This document shows positions 37,050 through 45,641 of a DNA stretch of 49,071 nt, in pieces. Source of the DNA: Stieleria tagensis. Its GTDB lineage: Bacteria > Planctomycetota > Planctomycetia > Pirellulales > Pirellulaceae. Positions within the stretch are counted from its first letter, which is position 1; each line of letters begins with the position of its first letter. The position numbers and the translations under genes are program-made. The stretch lies in assembly GCF_024129865.1 (NCBI RefSeq), contig NZ_JAMYFE010000092.1, positions 1 to 49,071 on the forward strand, in the 5' to 3' direction. The notes beneath the pieces are model-generated. The model made no database searches. It worked only from the letters and a program-made list of their open reading frames with translations, and was not told the origin of the DNA.

Positions 37050-37070
37050 AAGGGGAAGGGGGTTTTATTG
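37047..37070. repeat. GGGGAAGGGGG repeat, copy 1, supplying two convergent stop codons
   Basis: A polypurine core GGGGAAGGGGG is flanked by TAAAA on the left and TTTTATTG on the right. The first TAA is the stop of the outer-membrane factor on the plus strand. Read on the minus strand, CAATAAAACCCCC supplies the TAA stop of the channel gene. The copies at 38363-38389 and 39158-39182 have nearly the same sequence. Confidence 0.8.
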
Positions 37071-38363
37071 GTCGGTTGATGGCGTAACGGGATTGCTTTT
37101 AGGCCATTGAAAGTGACGTAGTCCAAACTCGGGCATGATGGCGATGACGTGATCAAACACATCGGCCTGTATCCGTTCGTATTCGTTCCAGTCTTGGACT
37201 TTGGAAAACACGTACAACTGGATCGGCAACCCATCGGGGCCGGGTGGGAGTTGGCGGACAATCACCGTCATGTCGCTTCGCATGTCGGGATGGTGCAGGA
37301 GGTACTGTTCGAGATAGGCACGAAATGTCCCCAGATTGGTCAGTCGACGTTTGTCGGCTGCTGACCATTCGGAGCCATCGGGTTGAGTGCTTCCAAGTTG
37401 AGTGTTGAAGTCGGTCAGCTGATTTTCTTTAGCCGCAAAATAGTCACGCAACAGTTGCATTTTGCTAAGTCTGGCATGCATCTGGTCATCTAAGAATCGA
37501 ATCCCATCCATGTCGATGGCGATCGAACGCATGATTCGTCGCGAGCCGGATTCTTTCATGCCCCTCCAGTTGCGAAAGCTTTCACTAACCAACGCATAGG
37601 AGGGGATGGTTGAAATCGTCTTGTCAAAATTTTGGACCTTGACCGTGGTGAGGCCGATGTCGGTGACCACGCCATCGGTTCCGAATTGTGGCATTTCGAT
37701 CCAGTCGCCGATCCGCAACAAATCATTGCCAGCGAGTTGAATCCCGGCCACAAATCCCAGGATCGAATCTCGGAAGACCAGCACGAGGATGGCGGTCATT
37801 CCCGCCATACCGCTTAGCAGCACGGTGACCGAGACATCGAACAGGACCGAAACAATGAAGATGCAGCCGACAACCCACAGCACGATTTGAGCCGCCTGGC
37901 TGGCGAATCGCAACGAGACACCAGACGGCAACCGTTCGTCAACGATCACGTCACTTCCAGCCCGCAGCATCGCGTTGAGGGCGATCACAACCACGATCAC
38001 CATATAGGATTCGATTAGATTCTTGACGAGCGCCAGGAAATCGGGGTGCTGATCGAGCGCATACGGAACCAACGCGTAAACGGTCAAAGCAGCGATCACA
38101 TGGGCACTGCGGCGAGCGACCAAGCGTTGACGAATCGCTTGGACCCATTGGATATGCTTTTCGACGGCGAGTCGAGCAATGATCGATGGCACCAGCGATC
38201 GAATGGCCCAACTCGCCATGCGATCCACTGCGAACGCGATCAGCAAGACGACCAGAAAGCCGGTCGCGGCGGTCAACAACGAAGCAAGCTGTTCCGAGAG
38301 TCCAAGCTGTTGCTCGAGCTTCGCTTGAATGAACGATCGAATCGGTTGGTGAATCTCGAGCAT
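37065..38363 (-). CDS. YbdG-like mechanosensitive channel (MscS family)
   Basis: A 432-residue MscS-family protein. Helices at the N-terminal half lead to the pore helix region around VVGCIFIVSVLFDVSVTVLLSGMAGMTAIL (read as two halves) and the beta-domain signature LLRIGDWIEMPQFGTDGVV, followed by TVKVQNFDKTISTIPSYALVSESFRNW. RRIMRSIAIDMDGIRFLD and the ending QADVFDHVIAIMPEFGL match the YbdG type, which in Escherichia coli contributes minor mechanosensitive conductance. The ATG at 38363 touches the repeat copy 2, so no normal ribosome binding site precedes it. The longer frame to 38486 runs through the repeat and the RAYT end. Its stop TAA lies in repeat copy 1. It lies downstream of the RND pump on the same strand, separated by the RAYT pseudogene. 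Confidence 0.88.
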   Translation of the reverse strand: MLEIHQPIRSFIQAKLEQQLGLSEQLASLLTAATGFLVVLLIAFAVDRMASWAIRSLVPSIIARLAVEKHIQWVQAIRQRLVARRSAHVIAALTVYALVPYALDQHPDFLALVKNLIESYMVIVVVIALNAMLRAGSDVIVDERLPSGVSLRFASQAAQIVLWVVGCIFIVSVLFDVSVTVLLSGMAGMTAILVLVFRDSILGFVAGIQLAGNDLLRIGDWIEMPQFGTDGVVTDIGLTTVKVQNFDKTISTIPSYALVSESFRNWRGMKESGSRRIMRSIAIDMDGIRFLDDQMHARLSKMQLLRDYFAAKENQLTDFNTQLGSTQPDGSEWSAADKRRLTNLGTFRAYLEQYLLHHPDMRSDMTVIVRQLPPGPDGLPIQLYVFSKVQDWNEYERIQADVFDHVIAIMPEFGLRHFQWPKSNPVTPSTDQ

Positions 38364-38389
38364 AAAAAAAGGGGAAGGGGGTTTTATTG
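38363..38389. repeat. GGGGAAGGGGG repeat, copy 2, at the 3' end of the RAYT and the start of the channel gene
   Basis: The same core as copy 1, with a longer A run (TAAAAAAA) on the left and TTTTATTG on the right. On the minus strand it gives the TAA stop of the RAYT reading frame (CAATAAAACCCCC). Its far end overlaps the first base of the channel start codon. Confidence 0.8.
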
Positions 38390-39098
38390 ATCGCCAGTCG
38401 GTAAAGGTTGCACCCGCGGTGTTTTCGGTTGCTTCCTCGGACGCCCTCGAGGACGGATAGTCGACCACGTTCCGGTACGTTCGCAAGTCTCTTCAACCCA
38501 CTCTTCACTCCCGAACGGACGGCCTCGCTTGACAGACATTCGAATTGCCTTGATCTCTTGCACGGAAAGCGGCGTGTTGACCCGAGTGGTCCACGCTTGG
38601 GTCCGTCGAATCGGCCAAGTAGAAATCAACTTTGGCTCTCGGTCACAATGGTGTTGCCAGCGGTGAAGCGAGCCAAACTTCCAGTCTTCAGCACGTTTAA
38701 CGAGCTTGGCACGCAGGGCATTGCGTTCCACGTAACGGCAAACGGTCAAAAAGTGGGCATCGTCTTGAACGGGAAAGCTCTTGAAAGGTCCCTGATACAG
38801 GTGACCGCGCCCACGCGTCTGGTTGTGCGCGTGGTAACAGCAGCGTATGAGTCGACGCCAGCCATCCACCAAGTCTTCCCATGCTACCGTCTTTCCGCGG
38901 CCGTAGTACGAGGTGCCAATGATTTGGTAGTAAGCAAAACGCGAATAAATCGACCGGGTATTTCCCCAGTCCTTCGGCGAGAGTTCGCAGAAATGCTTCG
39001 TAGTCCTCGGCCTTGTGAAAAATCTCTTGTCGATTATTCCCGCGGTTGACGACGTGATAGATCTTCCCGGCCTCATCCGGCCGTTTGGTACGCGGCAT
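38384..39098 (-). pseudogene. REP-associated tyrosine transposase (RAYT), frameshifted
   Basis: RAYTs are domesticated IS200/IS605-like Y1 transposases that act on REP-type repeats. The first 85 codons (MPRTKRPDEAGKIYHVVNRG, then AFCLLPNHWHLVL with the HWH metal motif, then GGWLASTHT) lie in one frame. The rest (CCYHAHN, GHLYQGPFKSFPVQ, CRYVERNALRAKLV with the nucleophile Tyr, EDWKFGSLH, and a C-terminus with two AT-hook-like RGRP motifs) lies in another. The frames join exactly if one extra C near 38843 is skipped, giving a 237-residue RAYT. The stop TAA is in repeat copy 2. The element is bounded by inverted copies of the repeat (38363-38389 and 39158-39182). A sequencing error is an alternative to true inactivation. 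Confidence 0.85.
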
Positions 39099-39157
39099 GG
39101 TGATACTCTCCAATCGAGGTCAATCGAATTGACACCACGATATCGGCCTCGCAACAG

Positions 39158-39182
39158 CAATAAAACCCCTTTCCCCTTTTTA
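39158..39182. repeat. GGGGAAAGGGG repeat, copy 3, inverted, at the 3' end of the RND pump
   Basis: On the minus strand it reads TAAAAAGGGGAAAGGGG followed by TTTTATTG, the same layout as copies 1 and 2 but with one base more between the G runs and one fewer G. Its TAA is the stop codon of the RND pump gene. With copy 2 it forms an inverted pair that brackets the RAYT. Confidence 0.8.
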
Positions 39183-42100
39183 GGGAGCGGTGGTTGGGCC
39201 GCGGTGGATGGCTTCGCGGAGGGATTGGACCAGGCGAAAGAAGATTGGGATCAACAGCGTGCCGACGAGGGCCAGCATGAGAGTGCCGCCAAAGATCACC
39301 AGTCCCAGCGAAACACGGCCTCCGGCACCAGCGCCCGTAGCGGTGACTAAGGGGAAGACGCCGACGATGAATGCAATGCTGGTCATCATCACCGGACGGA
39401 ATCGCAATCGCGCGGCTTTGACGGTCGCCGCTTGTAGATCAAGCTGGTCGCGTTCGCGGAGCATCTTGCCGAACTCGACGATCAAGATCGCGGTTTTGGC
39501 GGACAGCCCGACCAGCAGCACGAGCCCGATCTGTCCGTACAGACTGAGTGCTTGCCCACTTAACGTGAGTGCCAAGAAGGCTCCGAACATGGCGACCGGA
39601 ATCGACAACAAAATGGCAATGGGAGTCACAAACGATTCGTACAACGCGGCTAGAAACAAGAAGGAGAAAACCAACGAGAGTGCAAACGCGATCGGTGCCA
39701 TGTTCCCTGATTTGCGTTCCTCGTAGCTCTGCCCCGTCCACTCGTACTTGTATCCATCCGGCAGGTTAGAATCGGCAACCTGCTGCATAGCGTCCATCGC
39801 GTCGCCGGAACTGTATCCGTCGGCGGCATTGGTGACGCCGGTGATTGTCACCGAGTCATAGGTGTTGTACTTGTAGAGGATGTCTGGTCCAAACGACGGT
39901 TTCGCCGTGACAAAAACGCTGAGCGGGACTTGATTGCCCAAATTGTTTTGTACATACAGCGAACTCAGGTCTTGTTCGGTTTGCCGGAATTGCGAATCGG
40001 CTTGCAACATGACGTGATAGGACATGTTGTAAAGGTTAAAATCATTGACGTAGTAACCACCCAGTTGCGTCTGCAAGACGGTGAACACGTCGCTAATCGC
40101 CACGCCGAGCGTCTTGGCTTTGATGCGATCGATTTCCAGCGCGATCTGCGGCGTTGCGGATTGAAAGGTACTGAGGATTTGGCTGATTTCGGGACGCGCC
40201 GTTGATTCAGCAATCATCTGATTCATAGTCTCGCCCAACTTTTCGGCTCCCTGGCTGGTGGTGTCTTCGATGACAAAGGCGTTCCCGGCGATCACGCCCA
40301 TCCCGGGGATGGCGGGGGCACCAAAGACCAGTGTGCGACAGGCAGGAATCTTGTTGAACAGATGTTGGTATTTGTTTTGTAAAAAGGCCTGTGTGGCATC
40401 GGGTGTCGTTCGTTCGGACCACGGCTTTAATTTGACGATCACCAGCCCCGTGTTGGGCTGCATTGCATGATTGACGGCACTGACGCCGTTGACCGACAGC
40501 ACGTTTTCGATGTGTGGGTCTTTCTTCAATGTTTCCGTGATCTCGTCCATCACCAAGGTGGTCCGATTGAGTGATGCAGCCGGCGGCAACTGCACATCGA
40601 CCAAAAAGAATCCCTTGTCTTCATCGGGCAGGAAACTAGCCGGTGTTAGAGAAGCCAGTCCATACAGGAGCGCAAATAGCCCGCACACGAGCGCAGAGCT
40701 CACCACCAAATGGTTGGTCATGCAGGTCACTGTTGCCAAGTATCCCTGTGTGATTTTGGCAAACACCGCGTCAAATCCGCGAACCAGCAAGTTCTTTCGA
40801 TGTGAGCCGGGTTTTAAAATGATTGATGCCAGGGCAGGGCTAAGCGTCATTGCGTTGATCATCGAAATGATGACTGACACCACAATCGTCACACCAAACT
40901 GTTTGAACATCTGGCCGGTGATGCCAGGCAAAAACATGGTGGGAACGAACACGGCGGCCAACACCAACGACGTGGCAATGATCGGCGCTGAAACTTCTTT
41001 CATCGCTCGGCGAGTGGCTTCTTTGGCGTCGAGTTGATTTTCTTCGATCAACCGCTCCACATTCTCGACCACAATGATCGCGTCATCGACCACGATCGCG
41101 ATCGCCAGTAGCAGCGCAAAAAGAGTGATCGTATTGATGGACATGCCAAAGGCGTAGAGCACCGCGACCGTCCCAATCAGAGAGACCGGTACAGCGATTG
41201 CTGGAATAACCGTCGCGCGGACGCTGCCGAGGAACAAATAGGTCACAACGATCACCAGCGCGATCGTGAATAGCAACGTGAGCACCGTTTCGCGCAACGA
41301 TTCCTTGATGAACAAGGTGGTGTCGTGACCGATGGTGTATTCCAGTCCGTCGGGAAAATATTTCTCCAGCTCGGCGATTCTTGCACGGACCGCAGCGGCG
41401 ACGTCGACCGCATTGGCTTCGGCCAATTTAAAAACGCCCAATAGGACGCCCGGCTGGTTATTGAATTCCCCAAATCCTTTGTAGGATTCGGCGCCCAGTT
41501 CGATACGGGCGACGTCGCGCAGTCGAGTCACTGCGCCAGCCGAGTCGGCCCGGATTACGATGTCGCCAAATTCTTCGGGCGAGTCCAAACGGCCTTTGGT
41601 CGTCAGTGCGTATTGAAACTGTGTCGAATCCGGGTTGGGAGGCCCGCCAAGCTGACCCACCGCAGCTTGCAAATTTTGCTCCTCGACCGCCCCGATCACA
41701 TCGGCAACTGAGACATGGTGGCTTTTCAATTTCAACGGATCCAACCAAACCCGCATGCCGTAGTCGAGTGCCCCCAGGACTCTGGCGTCGCCGACTCCCG
41801 GAACGCGGCTGAGTTCACCTTCGAGTTGAAGGGTGGCATAATTGGACAGAAAGATTTCGTCAAAGCGATTGTCCGGTGAAAACAGATTGGCAACCATCAA
41901 CAGGTCGGGCGACTGTTTTTTGACGACGACGCCACGTTTGCGAACGTCTTCGGGTAGTTCCGGCAGAGCCAACTGGACGCGGTTTTGCACATCGACCTGA
42001 GCCAGTTCGGAGTCTCGACTGATATCGAAGGTGACGGTCAGCAGGTAGACGCCGTCGCTGGACGATTTGGAGTCCATGTAGACCATGCCCTCGGCGCCGT

Positions 42101-42311
42101 TGACTTCGTTTTCAATCGGCGAAGCGACTGTGTCGTTGAGTGTTTCTGCGGTCGCCCCGGGGTACAGCGCGCGGACCGTGACCTTGGGTGGGGTGATGTC
42201 TGGGTATTGGTCGATAGGGATGACGCCCATTGCCAACAGCCCCATCAGCGTGATCACCAATGAGATGACAAACGCGAATCGTGGACGACGGACGAAAAGC
42301 AAATTGGTCAT
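39180..42311 (-). CDS. RND efflux pump inner-membrane transporter (HAE1 family)
   Basis: A 1043-residue HAE1-type proton-driven multidrug pump. The start MTNLLFVRRPRFAFVISLV matches the family N-terminus. VIPIDQYPDITPPKVTV is the usual first periplasmic strand. The TM4 proton relay reads AIAIVVDDAIIVVENVERL with both Asp residues, and TM10 has GLSAKTAILIVEFGKMLRERD with the conserved Lys. The C-terminus (PVMMTSIAFIVGVFPLVTATGAG, in parts) is complete, so it should be functional. The open frame extends upstream to 42563, inside the adaptor gene. ATG 42311 lies 11 bases after the adaptor stop; ATG 42332 is an alternative. It is in the minus-strand operon behind the adaptor, and its TAA stop is part of repeat copy 3. 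Pairs with the outer-membrane factor at 35271. Confidence 0.95.
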   Translation of the reverse strand: MTNLLFVRRPRFAFVISLVITLMGLLAMGVIPIDQYPDITPPKVTVRALYPGATAETLNDTVASPIENEVNGAEGMVYMDSKSSSDGVYLLTVTFDISRDSELAQVDVQNRVQLALPELPEDVRKRGVVVKKQSPDLLMVANLFSPDNRFDEIFLSNYATLQLEGELSRVPGVGDARVLGALDYGMRVWLDPLKLKSHHVSVADVIGAVEEQNLQAAVGQLGGPPNPDSTQFQYALTTKGRLDSPEEFGDIVIRADSAGAVTRLRDVARIELGAESYKGFGEFNNQPGVLLGVFKLAEANAVDVAAAVRARIAELEKYFPDGLEYTIGHDTTLFIKESLRETVLTLLFTIALVIVVTYLFLGSVRATVIPAIAVPVSLIGTVAVLYAFGMSINTITLFALLLAIAIVVDDAIIVVENVERLIEENQLDAKEATRRAMKEVSAPIIATSLVLAAVFVPTMFLPGITGQMFKQFGVTIVVSVIISMINAMTLSPALASIILKPGSHRKNLLVRGFDAVFAKITQGYLATVTCMTNHLVVSSALVCGLFALLYGLASLTPASFLPDEDKGFFLVDVQLPPAASLNRTTLVMDEITETLKKDPHIENVLSVNGVSAVNHAMQPNTGLVIVKLKPWSERTTPDATQAFLQNKYQHLFNKIPACRTLVFGAPAIPGMGVIAGNAFVIEDTTSQGAEKLGETMNQMIAESTARPEISQILSTFQSATPQIALEIDRIKAKTLGVAISDVFTVLQTQLGGYYVNDFNLYNMSYHVMLQADSQFRQTEQDLSSLYVQNNLGNQVPLSVFVTAKPSFGPDILYKYNTYDSVTITGVTNAADGYSSGDAMDAMQQVADSNLPDGYKYEWTGQSYEERKSGNMAPIAFALSLVFSFLFLAALYESFVTPIAILLSIPVAMFGAFLALTLSGQALSLYGQIGLVLLVGLSAKTAILIVEFGKMLRERDQLDLQAATVKAARLRFRPVMMTSIAFIVGVFPLVTATGAGAGGRVSLGLVIFGGTLMLALVGTLLIPIFFRLVQSLREAIHRGPTTAP

Positions 42312-42321
42312 CGGGGCTGGG

Positions 42322-43557
42322 TCACGAGGCATCGGCCGGTCTGGACGGGGAATCGATCGTTGCGGGCACCGCGGCCGGCGATTCCATTTTCGGATCAGAT
42401 TGTGGTTCGGATCGAACTTGGACGGTGACGCCGGGACGGACTTTTTGCAGTCCCTGGACGATGACCTGTTCGCCTTCGTCCAACCCCGAGCGAATCGCCC
42501 AATTGGATTCGATACGAAGTCCGACGTCGACATTCTTCCGTTGGACAACGCTATTTTCGTCAACGACCATCACATAGTGTCCCTGTTGGTCCTGGCCGAC
42601 CGCCGCCTGGGGAACGACGACACGCTGTACCTGGAAGATCATGCTGCCGGACAGAATCACATTGGTCCCGGGCAGTAAAGTTCCGTCGGGGTTGGGGAAC
42701 CGAATCCGGGCGGAGATGGTCCCCGTGCTAGCGGTTGCCGCGTTGTCCCAGTTTTCGAACACGCCTTGGTGTGCGAAGGGTTTTCCCGACGGCAACAACA
42801 AATCCAAAACCAAATCGGGGATGTCCTGTCCGGCCGCTTCCAATTCCTCATGACGGCTGAGGTAATTGAAATACATGTCTTGGTTGACTTGAGCGGTGCC
42901 ATAGATCGGGTCAAGCCGAACAATTTCGCACAGCGGATCCGGTGAACTGGGTGTGACGTAGTCACCTTTGGCATAGCCGGCGACGCTAATTTTCCCGGCG
43001 AAGGGCGCGTGGATCTCAGTCCGTTGCTGATCAAGTTTGGCGCGGTCGATTTCCGATTCAATTTCCATGATCGTCGCGGCAGCAACCTGAGCAGCAGCTT
43101 TGGCGGCGTCGTAGTCGGCCAGGGCGATCGCGTCTTTTTCTTTCAACCGTTGCGCCCGCTCCCATTCGCCGTTGGCGTCGGTCAGGTTGGCTTGCGCCTG
43201 GGCCATCTTGGACTCCGCCTGTTTCAGCGCCAGCACATAATCGGAATCATCCAATTTGTAGAGCAATTCATCCTTGGCAACGATTTTCCCAGGAATGATG
43301 GTCCGCTCTATGACCGTCGCAGAAACGCGTGGGCGAAGCCGCGAGTTTTCAATCGATTCGATGACCCCGGGAACTGTGAATTTCGGCTGGACCGATGTCA
43401 TTTGCGCCTTGATGACGTCGACCAGTGGCGGCGCAGGCGGCGGTTGCTGGGATGGATCAGTGTCCGATTTGAGCCGATCGCAACCGCTGGCAGATATTAG
43501 CAGCGAGAACAACCATCCCAGCCAGACATTGTTTCGCAGCAAGGATTCGACTCGCAT
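42322..43557 (-). CDS. RND efflux periplasmic adaptor (membrane fusion protein)
   Basis: A 411-residue AcrA-type adaptor that bridges the inner-membrane pump and the outer-membrane channel. The signal ends LLISASGC, a plausible lipobox with Cys anchoring. The order is as expected. First lipoyl half: VPGVIESIENSRLRPRVSATV. Long coiled-coil hairpin: LALKQAESKMAQAQANLTDANG and YDAAKAAAQVAAATIMEIESEI. Second lipoyl half: IHAPFAGKISVAGYAKGDYVTP. Beta-barrel: RIRFPNPDGTLLPGTNVILSG. The upstream ATG at 43632 is only six bases after the HlyD stop, but the one at 43557 has a clear AGGTGG site and starts the signal peptide. It ends 11 bases before the RND start. Confidence 0.92.
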   Translation of the reverse strand: MRVESLLRNNVWLGWLFSLLISASGCDRLKSDTDPSQQPPPAPPLVDVIKAQMTSVQPKFTVPGVIESIENSRLRPRVSATVIERTIIPGKIVAKDELLYKLDDSDYVLALKQAESKMAQAQANLTDANGEWERAQRLKEKDAIALADYDAAKAAAQVAAATIMEIESEIDRAKLDQQRTEIHAPFAGKISVAGYAKGDYVTPSSPDPLCEIVRLDPIYGTAQVNQDMYFNYLSRHEELEAAGQDIPDLVLDLLLPSGKPFAHQGVFENWDNAATASTGTISARIRFPNPDGTLLPGTNVILSGSMIFQVQRVVVPQAAVGQDQQGHYVMVVDENSVVQRKNVDVGLRIESNWAIRSGLDEGEQVIVQGLQKVRPGVTVQVRSEPQSDPKMESPAAVPATIDSPSRPADAS

Positions 43558-43638
43558 TTGACCACCTGTTGAGAGAACCGAAGGTTCAAATTCCGTTGTT
43601 GTATTTGCGTTTTCAATTCGCCAGGAGGCCATCGAAAT

Positions 43639-44763
43639 TTAGGCTGGAATCAGATAATACATCCAGGCATTGATTCTCACAGTGACTTTGCTGATCACGT
43701 GAAACATCTTTCCGGTTTGCGTGTAGACGGCAACGGTACCAGCGGTCCCCATCGCCAACTGATCGGCCAACGATTCATCATCGAGTCGGAACTTGACAGC
43801 CAGATATCCATTCGATCCGATTTCGGTCGCCTTTGGGACTGTGCCGCCCAAACTCAATTGCCCTTCGCCGGTCGCTTCGACAATCGATTCGACAGTGGCC
43901 GAAAATATTTCGCCGGGCCGGGTTTTGAATGTCAGCTCGGCGGCGTCGCCCGGCTGCACGTTTTTGGTCAGGTTCTGAGGAAAACTGGCGACGATCAGAA
44001 CACGACTGGTGTCAACAAATGTTCCCAGCGGCGCCAGCGGAAGCGGCACCGCCATCGTGCCTTCGCGGACCGCCCAGTTGGTGACGAAGCCATCGGCCGG
44101 GGCGTAAACGGTGCACTGCTGCAAATCGAATTGGGCATCGGCCAATTCGGCCTTGATACTGGCCGCCGTGTCCTTCGCAGCCCGCTGGCTGATTTTGGCT
44201 TGGACGGCGGTCGCGTTGGCTTGGTCGACCGCCGCGCTGGCGGAGTTCAACTGCTGCGTCAGCTGTTGAATCGCAAGTTTGCTAATGGCGTCGGCATTCG
44301 TTGCTGCCGTCTCATTGGCCACCGCCAGCTCGGCATCGGCGGCGGCCCGATTGGCCTCGGCTCGTTTCACCGCGGCGTCAGCGGCGATGGCGGCTGCCTC
44401 GAGCGCGTCAATATTGAGTTCCGCTGCCTTGAGTCGCTCGCCTATCTGGTCGACGGTGTATTGATAGAGATCGGGCTGGATATCGTACAGTTTGTCCACG
44501 CCGGCTTTCAGCGGAGTGTTCGGTTCAGCGTAAATATTGGTGATTGGGCCTTTGACCTGTGAGACCAAGGCGACGGTGTACCTTCCAACAACCAAGCGGT
44601 TTGCCATCGGTGAAGAAAAACGCCAGACAATCACGATGGCCCCAATCATCAGCACGCCCAACACCACCATCGCGGCAATGTTGGTGGGTCTGGGACGGAT
44701 CTTCAAAATTTTGTAGATCAGGATGATCAGCGAAATATACAGAATGGTGACAACAGCAATCAC
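43639..44763 (-). CDS. HlyD/YiaV-like membrane fusion protein
   Basis: A 374-residue adaptor with a membrane anchor. Two hydrophobic segments at about 1-20 and 30-48 (MIAVVTILYISLIILIYKIL; NIAAMVVLGVLMIGAIVIVW) precede the lipoyl-type region (YTVALVSQVKGPITNIYAEPN). A very Ala-rich coiled coil spans about 115-220, with repeated DAEL and AAxxAD units. The second lipoyl half reads CTVYAPADGFVTNWAVREG. The barrel includes FPQNLTKNVQPGDAAELTFK. The architecture matches YiaV/YibH-type proteins, which pair with a DUF3302 (YiaW-like) protein. That partner is the next gene upstream, overlapping it by four bases. Stop and adaptor start are close, so the set is one operon. Confidence 0.88.
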   Translation of the reverse strand: MIAVVTILYISLIILIYKILKIRPRPTNIAAMVVLGVLMIGAIVIVWRFSSPMANRLVVGRYTVALVSQVKGPITNIYAEPNTPLKAGVDKLYDIQPDLYQYTVDQIGERLKAAELNIDALEAAAIAADAAVKRAEANRAAADAELAVANETAATNADAISKLAIQQLTQQLNSASAAVDQANATAVQAKISQRAAKDTAASIKAELADAQFDLQQCTVYAPADGFVTNWAVREGTMAVPLPLAPLGTFVDTSRVLIVASFPQNLTKNVQPGDAAELTFKTRPGEIFSATVESIVEATGEGQLSLGGTVPKATEIGSNGYLAVKFRLDDESLADQLAMGTAGTVAVYTQTGKMFHVISKVTVRINAWMYYLIPA

Positions 44764-45125
44764 GTTTGATCCTCCGTCCGTTCGGCATCAGCGAGCCGTT
44801 TTTCAAGTTCAGCAATCTTGGCATGCAACGTCGCATTTTCACTTGCCAGGGCATCGGCACGGCTGTTGGAAATCAGCGGGTTGGGTGTCGCAGCATGTCC
44901 CCAAGAGTCCGAGCGCAACAAAGCCCAGACGAATGCGACCACCCAGCCGAAACCACCCAAAAACAACCCGAACCAACTGAGTGCATTGATCGCTTCCGCT
45001 TGGGGGTGATTGCGACGATCTGCAATTTTCTTTGGCAGTGATCCAAGCCAAACAATCATGCCGACTGCGATCGAGCACAGCAGTGCGATAACGAACCATG
45101 CAAAATAGGTAGCGCCGTCATACAT
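44760..45125 (-). CDS. DUF3302 (YiaW-like) inner-membrane protein
   Basis: A 121-residue protein with two transmembrane segments at about 6-26 (FAWFVIALLCSIAVGMIVWLG) and 48-68 (WFGLFLGGFGWVVAFVWALL). They are separated by a charged loop PKKIADRRNHPQAEAINALSW, the conserved part of DUF3302. A C-terminal coiled coil (ENATLHAKIAELEKRLADAE) extends the protein. Such genes regularly precede a YiaV-type HlyD gene; here the ATGA overlap with that gene shows coupling. Its role in the efflux complex is unproven. ATG 45125 (MYDGATYF) is chosen over an upstream TTG. It is the first gene of the minus-strand efflux operon. Confidence 0.88.
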   Translation of the reverse strand: MYDGATYFAWFVIALLCSIAVGMIVWLGSLPKKIADRRNHPQAEAINALSWFGLFLGGFGWVVAFVWALLRSDSWGHAATPNPLISNSRADALASENATLHAKIAELEKRLADAERTEDQT

Positions 45126-45641
45126 GACGTTGTTTCTCGTGACCAATTCGTTGCAGGGAAAAAGAGTTTCAGCTGATGAAAGCTGCCAGACGCGGCTGTG
45201 TCTGAAATCTTTGATCGAGAGCCGCAGGCATTCTCAGCGTGCTGTACCAGAGCGTACTGCACGCCACGATTGTAGTCCATCATCGCCGAATCGACGACAA
45301 GCCCCCCCCAAGTCTGCGATGACCAACCATCGCGTGACTGTCGCAGTTCCGGTCATAACAATTGTGAACGCCGAAGCGGTGAATCAGATTTGCAGCAACG
45401 CGAGAAGTCGCAGCGCCCCGCGTGACGCTCCACCACCGGGCTTTCCCGAATCGATGTCTGGGCCTCATTCGCGACGGTGGCGTTGGCCTGTTGCGGAAAT
45501 GGTACATTGTCCAGCCACATTTCCTCCCCTCCCTGCCAAGTCGCGACTTCCCCTTTACGACCAAAGCGTCAGCCCTCCGTCTTGCACGGCTGCTGAAACG
45601 GGGCTGTCGCCCCCATTGTGAATGCAGGAATGAATTCGACC
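45126..45641. other. Divergent intergenic region, no gene supported
   Basis: About 515 bases between the start of the efflux operon and the beta-helix gene, which diverge. Two long overlapping frames (165 and 128 codons) cross it on opposite strands. Both are Ser/Arg/Pro-rich with no recognisable domain, so neither is called. It must contain the promoters of both flanking operons; I could not place boxes with confidence. Confidence 0.45.

Noticed and set aside
38384-39098. Programmed +1 frameshift in the RAYT
   Set aside because: No slippery sequence or stimulatory structure is evident at the joint near 38843; single-base insertion or sequencing error is simpler.
42332-42563. N-terminal extension of the RND pump
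   Set aside because: It lies within the adaptor gene and is Arg/Ser-rich; family N-termini begin at MTNLLF (42311).
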